A stretch of DNA of 64,000 bases from Atherix ibis (lineage: Eukaryota > Arthropoda > Insecta > Diptera > Athericidae), in assembly GCA_958298945.1 (NCBI GenBank), contig OY282605.1:24158811-24222810 (forward strand). Reading direction: 5' to 3'. Position numbers and translations under genes: made by a program. The notes beneath the pieces were generated by a model, which was given only the letters and a program-made list of their open reading frames with translations, was not told the DNA's origin and did no database searches. This document shows, piece by piece, positions 51,701 through 59,165 of the stretch (positions are counted from its first letter, which is position 1; each line of letters starts with the position of its first letter).

Positions 51701-54066
51701 ATAGAATACTATTTAAAATATTATTATGCATATTAAAAATATATGTTTTCTTGTTAGAAATATTTTTAAAATAATATTTTTAAAAAAATTCTAATTAAAG
51801 AAAGAGTTTTATTGAGATTTTTACATCTTTTCCATATAATATCTGATTTTTATCTGTTTGCTTTTTAATAATTCTAAAACTGTTGAATTTATTGCATAAT
51901 ATATGAAAAAACTACTACTAAACTATTCATTTATAAGGAAAAAGAACATTAATAAAATTTTATGCATTAAATTTTTTGTTATTTAAGTAATTAATTATAG
52001 ATAAATACGAGGTCTGTTCAAAAAATATCGCGAATTTTGAATTTCTGTGGGTTACGTATTTTGTGGCGTTATGTTGGTACTCAAGTTCGGCCATTTTGAA
52101 TGTTCAGTTAATTTTTGAAAGCTGCTTTGCTTGCACGTGTTTTGGCTGGTCTTCGATTTTTGCCCATTCCAAAAAATGGATCAAAGAATCTGTATCAAAT
52201 TTTGTGTGTAAAACAAAATTAATTACGCGGACGCATTTCGAATGTTGACTGTGGCATATGGTGAAGCTACCTTGGACCGAAGCAACATTTATCGGAAGTA
52301 CAAAATGTTCTCAGAGGGCCGAGAAGATGTGAACGACGAAAAGCGTGCCGGACGTCGAATGTGATGGTTTTGCTTATAGTTTTCTTTGATTGCAGGGGCG
52401 TGGTACATCATGAGTTCTTGCCACAGGGTAGAACGGTCAACAAGGATTATAACCTGCAAGTTATGCGCAAGTTGCGCGAAGAAATCCGCCAGAAATGCCC
52501 GGATTTGTGCAAGAACAAAAATTAGCTTTAATGCCGCAGTCACCGTATTCCCCAGATCTGGCCCCCTGTGACTTTTTCTTGTTCCCGAAACTGAAGAGCC
52601 CTATGAAAGTACGACGCTACGCTCCTTATATTATGAGGAGATAAAGACGGCATCGAAGGAGGACCTGAATAAGATCATCAAAAAATGATTTTTTGAAGTG
52701 CTTCGAGGATTGGAAAAAACGTTGTCACAAGTGTATAATATCTGGTGGGGGATTATTTTGAAGGGGACAAAATAGATATTCATGAATAAATAAATAATTT
52801 TTGAAAAAAAAACACAAAATCGTAAAGTCGCGATACTTTTTGAACAGACCTCGTAGTGTAAAAAAAAATTAAAAATTAAAAATAAAAGCTTTTAAATTAT
52901 TTACACGGGAAAAACTTATTTAGTTTAATTTTTATTATGAAAAATTTCTGTTAAGTTTTCATATACAATACAATAATTTTGAAATATTTTTTAAAGAATG
53001 GTAAAAAAACAGGAAACGTGGGTTCCACATGAGTGGAAGCCAAGGGACGTCGAACGGCGTTTAGTCACCTGTGAGATTCTTCTCCAACAGGAGGCAAGGA
53101 AGGGATTTCTGCATCGAATCGTCACTGGTGACGAGAAGTGGGTACTCTACGACAATCCCAAACGTCGAATATTCATGGAAAGAAGATCTTACGTCCCCCA
53201 GGTCGAATATTCATGGAAGAAGATCTTACTGTGTATTTGGTGGGATCAGCTGGGTGTTATTTATTATGAGCTCCTCCAACCGGGTGAAACCATCACTGGG
53301 GACGTATACAGACGACAATTGATGCGTTTGAACAGAGCATTACAAGAAAAGCGGCACGACAAAGTAATTTTGCTCCACTACAATGCAAGACCCCATGTTG
53401 CGAAAGTCGTGAAAACTTATTTAAATACGCTGAAATGGGAAGTTCTGCCTCACCCGCCATATTCACCAGACATTGTCCCATCTGATTATCATTTATTTCG
53501 ATCCATGGCGCATGGCTTGCCAGAGCAGCACTTCGATAACTATGAAATGAACAAAAATTGGATCGATTCTTTCATCGAATCTAAAGAAGAAGAATTTTTT
53601 CTACGCGGTATTCGAGCATTACCAGAAAGATGGCAAAAATTAGTGGATAACGAAGGACAATACTTTGAATAACGCTTCTGTAATGATACTGTCATAATAA
53701 ACCACGAAACTTTGCAAAAAAAAACGCTACGAATTAATTACAATATCTGATATGTTTTACAGCTGTCAAATGACAGGGCTCTATACTTTCCGAACACCAC
53801 AAAATTGATAACACAAATATTACCAACAACAAAAAAAAAATCCCCTCTATTTTATGTATGTTAGTAAATTTAAAATTAAAAAAAAACTTATAATAAAATT
53901 TTTTAAGTAACCACTTTTTTTTCTTCTAAAAAATACTTCACTTTTATTCATAAATATTATATATTATTTATAAAGAAAATAAAATCAAAAATTTCTACTC
54001 ACCAATAATAACCACATCTTTGTAAACGGTGTCTTTTGGAATATTCCTTATACTGATATCCTTCAT
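33018..54066 (-). CDS. OSGIN: OSGIN-family flavoprotein gene, seven coding exons
   Basis: The seven exons on the minus strand join in frame to 2061 nt, 686 residues plus TGA. Every intron has GT donor and AG acceptor ends and matching phases. Residues 18-27 read VVIIGNGPSG, an N-terminal FAD-binding Rossmann motif. Residues 125-134 read GKGPPGGSWH, residues 402-412 contain VGAGLSAAD, the second (NAD(P)-type) glycine motif, and residues 508-514 read IGSRPDL. Residues 654-673 carry GLYAMGPLVGDNFVRF followed by GGALAI, the most diagnostic OSGIN stretch. Vertebrate OSGIN1/2 are oxidative-stress-induced growth regulators of roughly 480-560 residues. This protein is longer because of two low-complexity inserts, in exon 4 and exon 7. 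Function is inferred from the family; in vertebrates the proteins are linked to NRF2-type stress responses, and the substrate is not established. Assignment to OSGIN1 versus OSGIN2 is not possible, and insects may have a single ancestral gene. Confidence 0.93.
33789..33946 (-). CDS. OSGIN: OSGIN coding exon 6 (residues 398-450), second dinucleotide motif
   Basis: The exon encodes LKPVLIVGAGLSAADAVTIC, then RSSDIHVIHVFRSR, ending in MLPENVYPEYHE. VGAGLSAADA is a standard second Rossmann GxGxSA motif of group B flavoproteins. The acceptor is TGCTACAG at 33954-33947 and the donor GTGAGG at 33788-33783. It ends in phase 0, 60 bp from the last exon. Confidence 0.92.
34020..34204 (-). CDS. OSGIN: OSGIN coding exon 5 (residues 336-398)
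   Basis: The exon lies between acceptor TTTTCAG (34210-34205) and donor GTAAGT (34019-34014) and is separated from exons 4 and 6 by introns of only 74 and 73 bp. It encodes INKTTGKPFFFACKCLVLAN, then GASDLANRLGL and the acidic stretch up to PHSDDERR. KCLVLANGASD fits the strand and turn at which family members close the FAD domain. It contributes one base to a codon shared with exon 6. Confidence 0.91.
34279..34931 (-). CDS. OSGIN: OSGIN coding exon 4 (residues 119-336)
   Basis: This 653-nt exon begins VDHIVLGKGPPGGSWHRMDP and continues through the conserved LRTLSLAAWMSLPGLSFSDW. It then enters a long low-complexity region (roughly residues 165-275) rich in Ser, Thr, Asn and Pro, with cysteine pairs (SCQKC, CCKC). 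Conserved sequence returns with RALVSRVAQYYEDYVNQMNL and ends with the motif KSAKWLVFG. The donor GTAAGT follows at 34278-34273. The low-complexity part probably explains most of the extra length compared with vertebrate OSGINs. Confidence 0.92.
35465..36415. repeat. ~158-bp array F in OSGIN intron 3, about 6 units
   Basis: The unit contains GCGTCAAGGGGGGAGTTTTG, ATAAATTATCGATTCATTTC, TACTCATATTCTAACTAAG, TTGTTGGACTGAGGATGA and GAACGTTCAGGATTACGACC then GTACTTAGAGAACACCATGC. Marks recur near 35473, 35630, 35790, 35947, 36107 and 36266. The copies are close to identical for the first four, so the array is relatively young. Confidence 0.92.
36779..36819. repeat. Perfect 17-bp hairpin, 7-base loop
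   Basis: TTAAAGTGCCCCAATAA (36779-36795) is exactly inverted as TTATTGGGGCACTTTAA (36803-36819), with loop ACTTATA. It lies in OSGIN intron 3, about 40 bp from the exon 3 donor, on the minus-strand transcript. Confidence 0.9.
36861..36944 (-). CDS. OSGIN: OSGIN coding exon 3 (residues 91-118)
   Basis: This is an 84-nt, phase 0-0 exon with acceptor TTTACAG just before it and donor GTAAGT just after. It encodes 28 residues, LDSLEHPCADLGMELPSMLE and then YKSHPNSQ. It is too short to stand out as an ORF; it is recognised by its splice sites, by keeping frame between exons 2 and 4, and by likeness to the same region of OSGIN proteins. Confidence 0.88.
37330..38582. repeat. OSGIN intron 2 with isolated CGCCATCTGTGAG units
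   Basis: The units at 37370-37440 and 38190-38260 read TATAACGCCATCTGTGAGAA and then ATTTACAAACT...AAAATATTTATGG. They are the same repeat as the array in intron 1 at 40490-42020, so exon 2 separates related repeat copies. 37560-38000 is higher-complexity sequence (CTCGACAATTACCGTCGTGC) with an ORF that could be a decayed element; no family could be named. Confidence 0.75.
38583..38788 (-). CDS. OSGIN: OSGIN coding exon 2 (residues 22-90)
   Basis: The acceptor AG is at 38790-38789 and the donor GTAAGT at 38582-38577. The 206-nt exon encodes NGPSGISLSYMLSGNWPYW, then a charged stretch containing HPDELLRARL and the segment DLIALADGLEGRSTNPVSLL. It covers the rest of the FAD-binding motif and the following helix. 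It ends in phase 0. It is flanked by the long repeat-rich intron 1 and by intron 2, which holds isolated copies of a CGCCATCTGTGAG repeat. Confidence 0.92.
38820..40489. other. AT-rich intron 1 DNA, no feature
   Basis: No repeat shared with the rest of the window and no coding signal. TAATAA-type low-complexity sequence predominates between 39890 and 40150. Confidence 0.4.
40490..42020. repeat. ~140-150-bp array G with CGCCATCTGTGAG core
   Basis: The core TAACGCCATCTGTGAGAAAA (or CTATGAG, CTGGAGG variants) occurs near 40541, 40701, 40831, 40995 (CGCCTTCT), 41127, 41283, 41625 and 41960. It is followed by ATTTACAAACTCTAAAAATA and TTTATGAACGGTCTTTACAA. Units vary in length because some contain an additional AATTAATATTTACAATAA block. 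Confidence 0.88.
42021..43309. other. Intron 1 segment, partly higher complexity
   Basis: 42480-42720 (GCGCAATTAACGTGAATAAT, TGTTTCGCAACTGCGGCGTA, GACAGGTTGAGGTGACC) is apparently unique and compositionally distinct, a possible regulatory element. The rest is AT-rich. Confidence 0.35.
43310..46195. repeat. ~165-190-bp array H with paired ACATCTGCT(A/G)G motifs, about 15 units
   Basis: The typical unit reads ACATCTGCTAGAATTTTTCA, AGAATGCAGTGACATCTGCT, GGTAGTTTAAATAAATATAA, AATTACGCCTTTAATTGA, TATCTTTTGTTGGTAATTTT and a T/A-rich stretch with AAACCAAAAGATTTAAGAAA. Two ATCTGCT motifs about 36 bp apart occur in most units. A stray relic is at 48190-48290 (GAGACATCTGCTAGAATTTT). Confidence 0.92.
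46196..47814. other. AT-rich intron 1 DNA
   Basis: No gene. 47640-47760 (GGATTATCCAATTTGTGCTT, AAATTCAGATTTAAA) resembles the old dispersed repeat seen at 2220-2340 and 19510-19560. Confidence 0.4.
47815..48005 (-). pseudogene. Tc1/mariner family A fragment
   Basis: Minus strand: YLDNMWFQREGSTS (about 47990-47940) parallels DDMWFQQDGATSH, with the catalytic Asp replaced. LGYVINSVYAEDF (about 47888-47845) parallels the FLWGYVKS.VYA region after the third catalytic residue. Very decayed. Confidence 0.65.
48471..49783 (-). mobile_element. Mos1-like mariner with both TIRs
   Basis: The left end GGTGTATAAGCTTAAATCC (48471-48489) and the right end GGATTTAAACTTATACACCT (49761-49780, followed by GGTA) are inverted repeats. 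The right end read inward, CCAGGTGTATAAG, closely resembles known Mos1-type mariner ends. The 1.3-kb length is that of a full mariner. TA flanks the right end; the left end is mutated (CATA). Confidence 0.9.
48545..49583 (-). pseudogene. Mos1-like mariner transposase, frameshifted
   Basis: Read on the minus strand from ATG at 49581: RKAVLFCFNLKKLDAESDRM, then the linker KHENRPRKVEDHQLHALLDE. A frame change follows near 49350, and then LSEQLGVTQPAISMHLRAMG, IGKWVPHELNDRQMERRQNT and FLHRIMTGDEKWIYFENPKR (first catalytic Asp, about 49170). Later frames are broken, but YSPDLACSDYHLF and the C-terminal EQHFDSYEDD and FWRGIHKLPKRWQKCVASE are legible (to about 48550). Clearly mauritiana-subfamily-like and dead. 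Confidence 0.9.
50095..50430. repeat. ~147-bp array I with GCGCCATCTATTTTAA core, ~2.3 units
   Basis: The core GCGCCATCTATTTTAAATTA is at 50100, 50247 and 50406, with ACAATTTGG, ATACTTAGAAGAAT, CATTTTCTTTTATTAT, AATAAAAGTCTA and TTTTAACGATTTAA in between. Confidence 0.9.
50440..50640 (-). mobile_element. 5' end of a Tc1/mariner-type element
   Basis: The minus strand reads MDRLTAKQYAKIAETTGFGC from about 50522, resembling the N-terminal start of Tc1/mariner proteins of the MERF..EQR type. Its upstream flank GTTTGACAGCTGTCAAATGA, then GTACTTTCCGAACTACAAAA (50567-50611), is shared with the sequence at 53757-53810 just beyond the truncated mariner, so both are probably ends of one family. Confidence 0.45.
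50641..52005. other. Intron 1 DNA, partly unique, with (TTG)n
   Basis: 50640-51260 is of normal complexity without a repeat match. A TTG microsatellite of about 7 units lies at 51263-51285, and 51390-51410 is poly-T. The rest is AT-rich. Confidence 0.45.
52006..52855 (+). mobile_element. Mariner family T deletion derivative, both TIRs
   Basis: The left end TACGAGGTCTGTTCAAAAAA and the right end (reverse) TACGAGGTCTGTTCAAAAAG frame 850 bp. The interior encodes pieces of transposase: TVAYGEATLDRSN and EGREDVNDEKRAGRR, then, after a deletion, VFFDCRGVVHHEFLPQGRTV and EEIRQKCPDL. A second deletion follows, then PYSPDLAPCDFFLFPKL and the C-terminal DYFEGDKIDIHE. The blocks containing the first and second catalytic Asp are gone. 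The same two junctions occur in the copy at 56602-57406. Confidence 0.9.
52994..53830 (+). mobile_element. 5'-truncated mariner inside OSGIN intron 1
   Basis: Begins abruptly within the transposase (after the helix-turn-helix) and continues past the stop codon into 3' sequence with ACAGCTGTCAAATGACAG (about 53759). It lies antisense to OSGIN, 0.33 kb from exon 1. No 5' TIR is present. Confidence 0.8.
52998..53672 (+). pseudogene. Mariner transposase, long open frame but truncated and catalytic-dead
   Basis: A 224-codon open frame, starting MVKKQETWVPHEWKPRDVER. The first catalytic block is FLHRIVTGDEKWVLYDNPKR. A normal GHASTSTAKP-like segment is replaced by a duplication (EYSWK, with GTCGAATATTCATGGAA repeated about 37 bp apart at 53165 and 53202). 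LLCIWWDQLGVIYYELLQPG follows. The second catalytic Asp is replaced by Tyr (LLHYNARPHVAK instead of HDNARPH). The third block PYSPDIVPSDYHLFRSM is intact, and the end DNEGQYFE is complete. The N-terminal ~110 residues are missing. The longest open transposase in the window, yet not functional by motif. Confidence 0.92.
53831..54002. other. OSGIN intron 1 next to exon 1
   Basis: AT-rich sequence between the mariner and the exon 1 donor. No feature. Confidence 0.5.
54003..54066 (-). CDS. OSGIN: OSGIN coding exon 1 (residues 1-22)
   Basis: The ATG is at 54066-54064, and the exon encodes MKDISIRNIPKDTVYKDVVI and the start of the first glycine motif. The donor GTGAGT follows at 54002-53997. The exon ends after the first base of Gly22, and the first two bases of exon 2 complete that codon. 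The next exon opens with NGPSG, so the Rossmann GxGxxG motif is split across intron 1. This codon agreement across 15.2 kb is strong evidence for the model. The start is the first ATG of an open stretch matching the family N-terminus; an extra upstream 5'UTR exon cannot be excluded. Confidence 0.88.
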
Positions 54067-54799
54067 TTTGACGGTTTTAAATTAAAAACAAAAAAAAAAA
54101 ACAAACAAACAAATTTGACAAACCGAAAAGTACTTTTTAATTAAATCGCATATAATTTTCGTAGTATTATTATTTGATGAATTTACTAGAAAAAATATCG
54201 AAACTACTCTTAATTTGATCACATATACTTAATAACAAAAAAAATTCTCTTAAACAAATTTTATTAAGTACACAAAAATCTTTGAATGACAATTAATGAT
54301 GAATAGTAATTTTTTTTCATTAACGTTCTCTATCTTTAATTCTTAGAATAATCACACACTATATTTTCGATTAACAAATTATCCACAAATGTGGCGTTAC
54401 TTTAACTGATATTCACTTATGAATGAAAGTCAAATACGTACGTACACGTGTTAGTATACAGCCTTTTGTTTTTTTTGCATCTGCGCACACACAAACGCAC
54501 ATATGTAAATATCTGATTAATCAAACAAAAAAAAAAATTTATGCTGACTAAACGAGTTTTTCTGGTTTTCATGCACCACTCACTACTCACTCCCTATCAG
54601 AGACCCGGCGTCTTATTAACGAATTTTTCTTACGGTTTTTATTTTATTTTCTTATTTTAAAGTAAATTTCCACTTACAAACTATTTGATAAGATATATAT
54701 AAAAAAAAAACTATATAGGAAAAATACCAACTGACAAGAAAAAAACTAGACGCGAGATAATGAATATCTGTTTTTTTTTTGTGTGTGGTTCTATTCTAT
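54067..54799 (-). other. OSGIN 5'UTR / first-exon region
   Basis: Lies between the ATG and the putative initiator at 54861. On the minus strand it contains several ATGs and A-rich stretches. It may hold an unrecognised 5'UTR intron; no confident splice pair could be chosen. Confidence 0.4.
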
Positions 54800-55210
54800 A
54801 TTAAATTCGCGGCACTTTTTAACCTAAACGTACTAACCGCAATGAACGCGCACGTCCAAATGATTCACGAGCTGGTTTTACAGTCGATTTTATAGAGACT
54901 GTCGGATAGTGTCGCGGCTGCGGTCTTATTTGCCTTTGTAGTTGTGCTACCGATCGGGATGTGGTCGCTGCACTTCAGTTGTTATCCAAGCCGATTGGTT
55001 GGATTCGTTGTGTTGGTCGGTAAATGGTTGCGTCAATTTACGAACGACCCGATTTCGTATGCTGACGGACGGGCGGTCGACGCAGACAAATTTCGTACAG
55101 GGCCCGCGTCGATTTGACTTTGGTACGCTATCGGTGATCTACGCTTGCCGTTCGACGGGTTGACAGACGACGACCTTAGCGCTGTTGCTACCACTTCTAC
55201 TTCTGTCAGT
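54800..55210. promoter_or_regulatory. GC-richer, CpG-containing unique island upstream of OSGIN
   Basis: This roughly 400-bp stretch departs from the AT-rich surroundings, contains many CG dinucleotides and shows no match to any repeat in the window. A 73-codon plus-strand ORF inside it is unlike any family I know and is best read as a by-product of low stop density. Its position just 5' of OSGIN suggests promoter or proximal regulatory sequence, perhaps with 5'UTR on the minus strand. Confidence 0.5.
54830..54900 (-). promoter_or_regulatory. Candidate OSGIN core promoter (TATA + initiator)
   Basis: On the minus strand CTATAAAATCG ends the segment 54895-54885, and TCATTT, an exact match to the insect initiator TCAKTY, lies at 54863-54858. 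The A of the initiator (54861) is 33 bases downstream of the first T of the TATA box, the expected spacing. No downstream promoter element was found at +28. The predicted 5'UTR is about 795 nt if unspliced. The pair sits in the most GC-rich part of the window, upstream of the only clear host gene. Confidence 0.6.
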
Positions 55211-56030
55211 TCTGATAGCAGTACTTGCGGTTATCTCCAGAACTCTTCTTTTCTTGGAATTCCACACTCAGCATAACCAAAAGTACACAATCAATTTCAA
55301 GTTCAGATGATAATTTCCAGAGCGTTTTTATTATCAAAACGAAGAGAATATAGTCCAGAACACAAAGAGAAGAGTGTCTGTCTGTCCACAATTACTTTTA
55401 TGGTAATGAGTATTTAGTTCAATAGCCGGCAAAATGCAGAGGGGCTCCTTGGTAGCAAGTGGGGAATTCTTAATGGAATACGGTCCCAAGCTGTGCGATA
55501 TTTCGGAATGCGTAATAATTGATTATACTGAAAGATCTCATGTGGGGTCAGTGATTAAAATGCTGTAATCTGTAAAGAAGAAGAAAATAAACCATAAACA
55601 TATATTATAAATACTATAGTAATAATTTTATATTGTAGATCACATGAACAATCTAAAAATAATGGAATTATCCCCCAGATACATTTATTTACAATAATGC
55701 TTACGAATATGGTCCTAACAATAGTTCTGCTTTTTAACAAGATTAAAAATTTTTATTTGTTACCAAAAATATTCTACAATAAATTGGGTTAATCTTAATT
55801 TCAAAGGAAGTACTACAAGTAGTCTATTGCCAGCTTATTGGTGAAATCAATTTATGAAAATGTACACATAAATATCAATTCCTACTGTTTTTAAAATTAC
55901 ATCTCAAAAATATATAGCATCTACGTTTAGAAAAAAATTTTTTTGATAAATGGATTAATTTTTTTTTTGCAAAAATATTGTTAGATTTTTATACATCAAT
56001 ATGAATCCTCTTTCAAATTAGTTCCTTCGG
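55211..56030. other. Upstream flank, no gene recognised
   Basis: Normal-complexity sequence to about 55560, AT-rich afterwards. Minus-strand ORFs of 61 codons show no domain. Confidence 0.4.
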
Positions 56031-56034
56031 ATAT

Positions 56035-56210
56035 ACTTTTTTTCTGAGCCTTGGAAGGATTTCTTTATAGAAAACTTCTTATCAGCAAATAGTCCTTGAA
56101 ACATTCAACATTTTCATCAGTTTTCGATGTTGAAGGCCTCTTTGAGTGAGGTTCAATACAAGGGTTGTATGATTAATACCTAATCTTCGGCAAGAGATTG
56201 TACTGCTATT
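56035..56210 (-). pseudogene. Mariner linker-region relic
   Basis: The minus strand reads PSTSKTDENV (about 56137-56107) followed by decayed sequence. GRPSTSKTDENVE is the hallmark linker after the helix-turn-helix in several insect mariners. The flank GGTATTAATCATACAACCCT (read on minus, about 56185) also occurs at 57567 and 60125, linking this piece to those relics. Confidence 0.6.
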
Positions 56211-56601
56211 ATTAAAATAACTCTATTTTTGGTAAATGTAATCTTTCACAAGAATCATGGCATATTTTTAGGTAGCTGCTGCATCATTTAGTTTGGTTAG
56301 TGACAGTCATTTAAATTGAATAAATTTTATGATTTTACAACAATTGAAAAAATTGAATATCGAAGAGTAACCAAATATTTGTTATTGAAAAAGAAAACGA
56401 ATAATAATTAATAACATCGAAACTCAAAGAAGTGGTGAATTGGGTGAATCTCATCACCATAAAATATTGAACATTTTTTATGCTGAATGTGCAGGTCATC
56501 GAAATAAGTTCAGAAAAGATTAAAAAATTCTCGATATGGTCATAAACGATCGGAGGATGTAGAACATTTTAACAACTCATTTATATATGAGAAATCCTTC
56601 C

Positions 56602-57406
56602 AGATTATTTATTTATTCATGAACATCTATTTTGTCCCCTTCAAAGTAATCCCCACCAAATATTATACACTTGTGCCAAAGTTTTTTCCAATCCGCCAAG
56701 CACTTCAAAAAATCATTTTTTGTGATCTTGTTCAGCTCCTCCTTCGATGCCATCTTTATCTCCTCAATCGTAGCGTAGCGTCGTCATTTCATGAGCCTCT
56801 TCAGTTTCGGGAACAAGAAAAAGTTACAGGCGGTGACTGCGACATTAAAGCTAATTTTTGTTCTTCCACAAATCCGGGCGTTTCTGGCGGATTTCTTCGC
56901 GCAACTTGCGCATAACTTGCAGGTAATAATCCTTGTTGATCGTTCTACCCTGTGGCAAGAACTCATGATGTACCACGCCCCTGCAATCAAAGAAAACTAT
57001 AAGCAAAACCTTCACATTCGACGTCCGGCACGCTTTTCGTCGTTCACATCTTCTCGGCCCTCTGAGAACATTTTGTACCACCGATAAACGTTGCTTCGGT
57101 CCAAGGAAGCTTCAGCATATGCCACAGTCACATTCGGAATTCGTCCGCGCAATTAATTTTGTTTTTCACACAAAATTTGATACAGATTCTTTGATCCATT
57201 TTTTGGAATGGCCAAAAACCGAAAACGAGCCAAAACACGTGCAAGCAAAGCAGCTGTCAAAAATTAACTGAACAGTCAAAATAGCCGAACTTGTCGGCAT
57301 AAGTGAGAGACATGAGAACCAACATAACGCCACAAAAAATCGAAAATTGAATATACGTAACTCGCGGAAATTCAAAATTCGCGATACTTTTTAAACAGAC
57401 CTCGTA
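56602..57406 (-). mobile_element. Mariner family T deletion derivative, second copy
   Basis: Inverted relative to 52006-52855 and closely similar along its length. The 5' TIR is at the high end (minus strand TACGAGGTCTGTTTAAAAAG from 57406); the 3' TIR is lost near 56602. It encodes the same collapsed pieces (REDVNDEKRA, VFFDCRGVVHHEFLPQGRTI, EEIRQKRPDLWKNKN) with the same junctions. Confidence 0.9.
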
Positions 57407-57459
57407 TAAACGCGATTACTTACAATACACCATAAACAGGCCCCTGTCTCAACTTCAAA

Positions 57460-57770
57460 AAGAATGTTAGCCGATGTTAAAGATTTTTTGGCGTCGATTC
57501 ATAACTGTTATCGAAACATGGATTCATCACAGCATACCAGAGACCAAAGAACATCCAAACAGTGGGTATTAATCATACAACCCTCGTACTTGAGTATTAA
57601 TCATACAACCCTCGTACTCAAATTCACCAAGCAAATACCAAAAAATTTGATACTAAATCATTGCTACAAATTGGACTGTTCCATTTTTCGGAATACACTG
57701 AAAAAACACAACTTCACTGAACACCCTGTATATGATCGTGTAGATACCGGGCGAGGTTGCTAAAAAAATC
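57460..57770 (+). repeat. Mariner-derived dispersed repeat, copy 1
   Basis: 57505-57570 encodes VIETWIHHSIPETKEHPNSG, a decayed first-Asp block of the (V)DETWIHHYTPETKEQSKQW type with Asp changed to Ile-Glu spacing. Downstream, AATCATACAACCCTCGTACT is duplicated (57590, 57620). Then come a segment with AAATTTGATACTAAATCATT and the end GAACACCCTGTATATGATCG. All of this also appears at 60080-60350. Confidence 0.7.
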
Positions 57771-59165
57771 AATTAATTTACCCCTAAAATTTTTTAACAA
57801 AAAATTTTTTATTATTGTAAATTTAAAAACTCAAATTCAAATTATTTTTTTTTTGGATTATTTTACAAAAATTTCGTGTTTTACTATTGGAATCTTGGTT
57901 TTAGCTTCAAAATAAACGTTTTTTAGTCAATTCACCAACACTCATAAGAATTGGGTAACTTTTTTTTAAACGACAATTTTATAAAAATTTCCTTTTTTTA
58001 ATTTTATTAACATTAATAATTATTGCTAATTTTAGAAATGAATAGAAAAACTATTTTGTCAATTTGCTAGATCATAAAAAAAATGGCCGATTGCATGTCA
58101 TGAGATCATAAAATTTTCGGAAATGCAATAAAAAAACCAGCAACCAAACGAAAAAATTACAATAAATGTTTTTTAATAAAAAAATAGTTATTTAATTAAA
58201 ATTTATATTCAAGGTCTAGACTCTATGACCTTTGCTTTTTTTTCCCTATAAAAGATATCGTCTAAAAATAAGTAAATTTAAAAATTATCACTACTATTTT
58301 GTATAAATTTAAAATTATTTCCTTTTTCAATTTAATTATAACTAACAAACGCCAAAATTGATAATTAATAATATTTGATTAGTGAATACGTCATAAATAC
58401 ACTTTCGTTAATATTGGATTTTAGTGAATAACTAACCATAAAACTTTCATTAATCTTTAACTTAAAATATAAAAAATAAAAATAATTTTCACTAACTAAT
58501 TAATATAAATTCTTTATATTATCTGTCTGGGGTTAAAACTTTTTATGTACAATTATAGTAACTGAGAAAAGCACGATTTATCTCATGAGTATTTTTATAG
58601 CAATCTTCCGGAAAATGCATCTTACTTCCTTGTTTGTCAAGGCCTCCTGCATTCATTTCGCGATTTCGAAAATAAAGCTCTGTCATTTGTAGCTGTGACA
58701 AACAAATAAATCATTTTTAATTAGTATTAGTTTAGTTAAGGATTGCCATTTTATATTATGGATCATTTAACTATGAGTTAATATTATTAAAGCTTTCTAA
58801 AAATTGGTGATTATGACACTTTTTTGTGCAAAAAGTCATTTAACTATGAGTTAATATTATTAAAGCAGACACTTTTTTGTGCAAAATTTTCATTAGCGAT
58901 AGGCACTTTTCTTGCTTGGTGGATATGAAAATAGGCAAAAATTATAGAAAAGCCAATGTTTTGCGGTATTTTTTTTAAATTAAAAAGAAAAGAACGGCAT
59001 CGTCATGATAGCGGATTTTTTTCTGTACCAAAATTTGAATATCTTAAACTGAACCATTTGTGATTTCAACAAAACCTGTGGCGTAATTAGCCACACAACA
59101 AAAAACCTTTTGATTTTATTGCGCGAAAAGATTTGTTGATGTAAATTGTGCATTTTGATGCTGTT
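57771..59165. other. AT-rich intergenic DNA with local duplication
   Basis: ATTTAACTATGAGTTAATAT with ATTAAAGC and ACACTTTTTTGTGCAAAA is duplicated about 90 bp apart (58765-58830 and 58838-58890). No gene was found. Confidence 0.5.

Larger units (their letters stand above)
38789..54002 (-). other. OSGIN intron 1 (15.2 kb)
   Basis: Bounded by GTGAGT at 54002 and CAG at 38789. It contains, from high to low coordinates: a 5'-truncated mariner (52998-53800), a deletion-derivative mariner (52006-52855), a CGCCATCTATTTT array (50095-50430), a Mos1-like mariner (48471-49783), a Tc1/mariner fragment (47815-48000), the ACATCTGCTGG array (43310-46190) and the CGCCATCTGTGAG array (40490-42020). Apparently unique stretches include 42480-42720 and 50640-51290. 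Confidence 0.8.

Noticed and set aside
54942..55163. 73-codon plus-strand ORF in the GC-rich island
   Set aside because: Explained by low stop-codon density; no domain, and the location fits a promoter.
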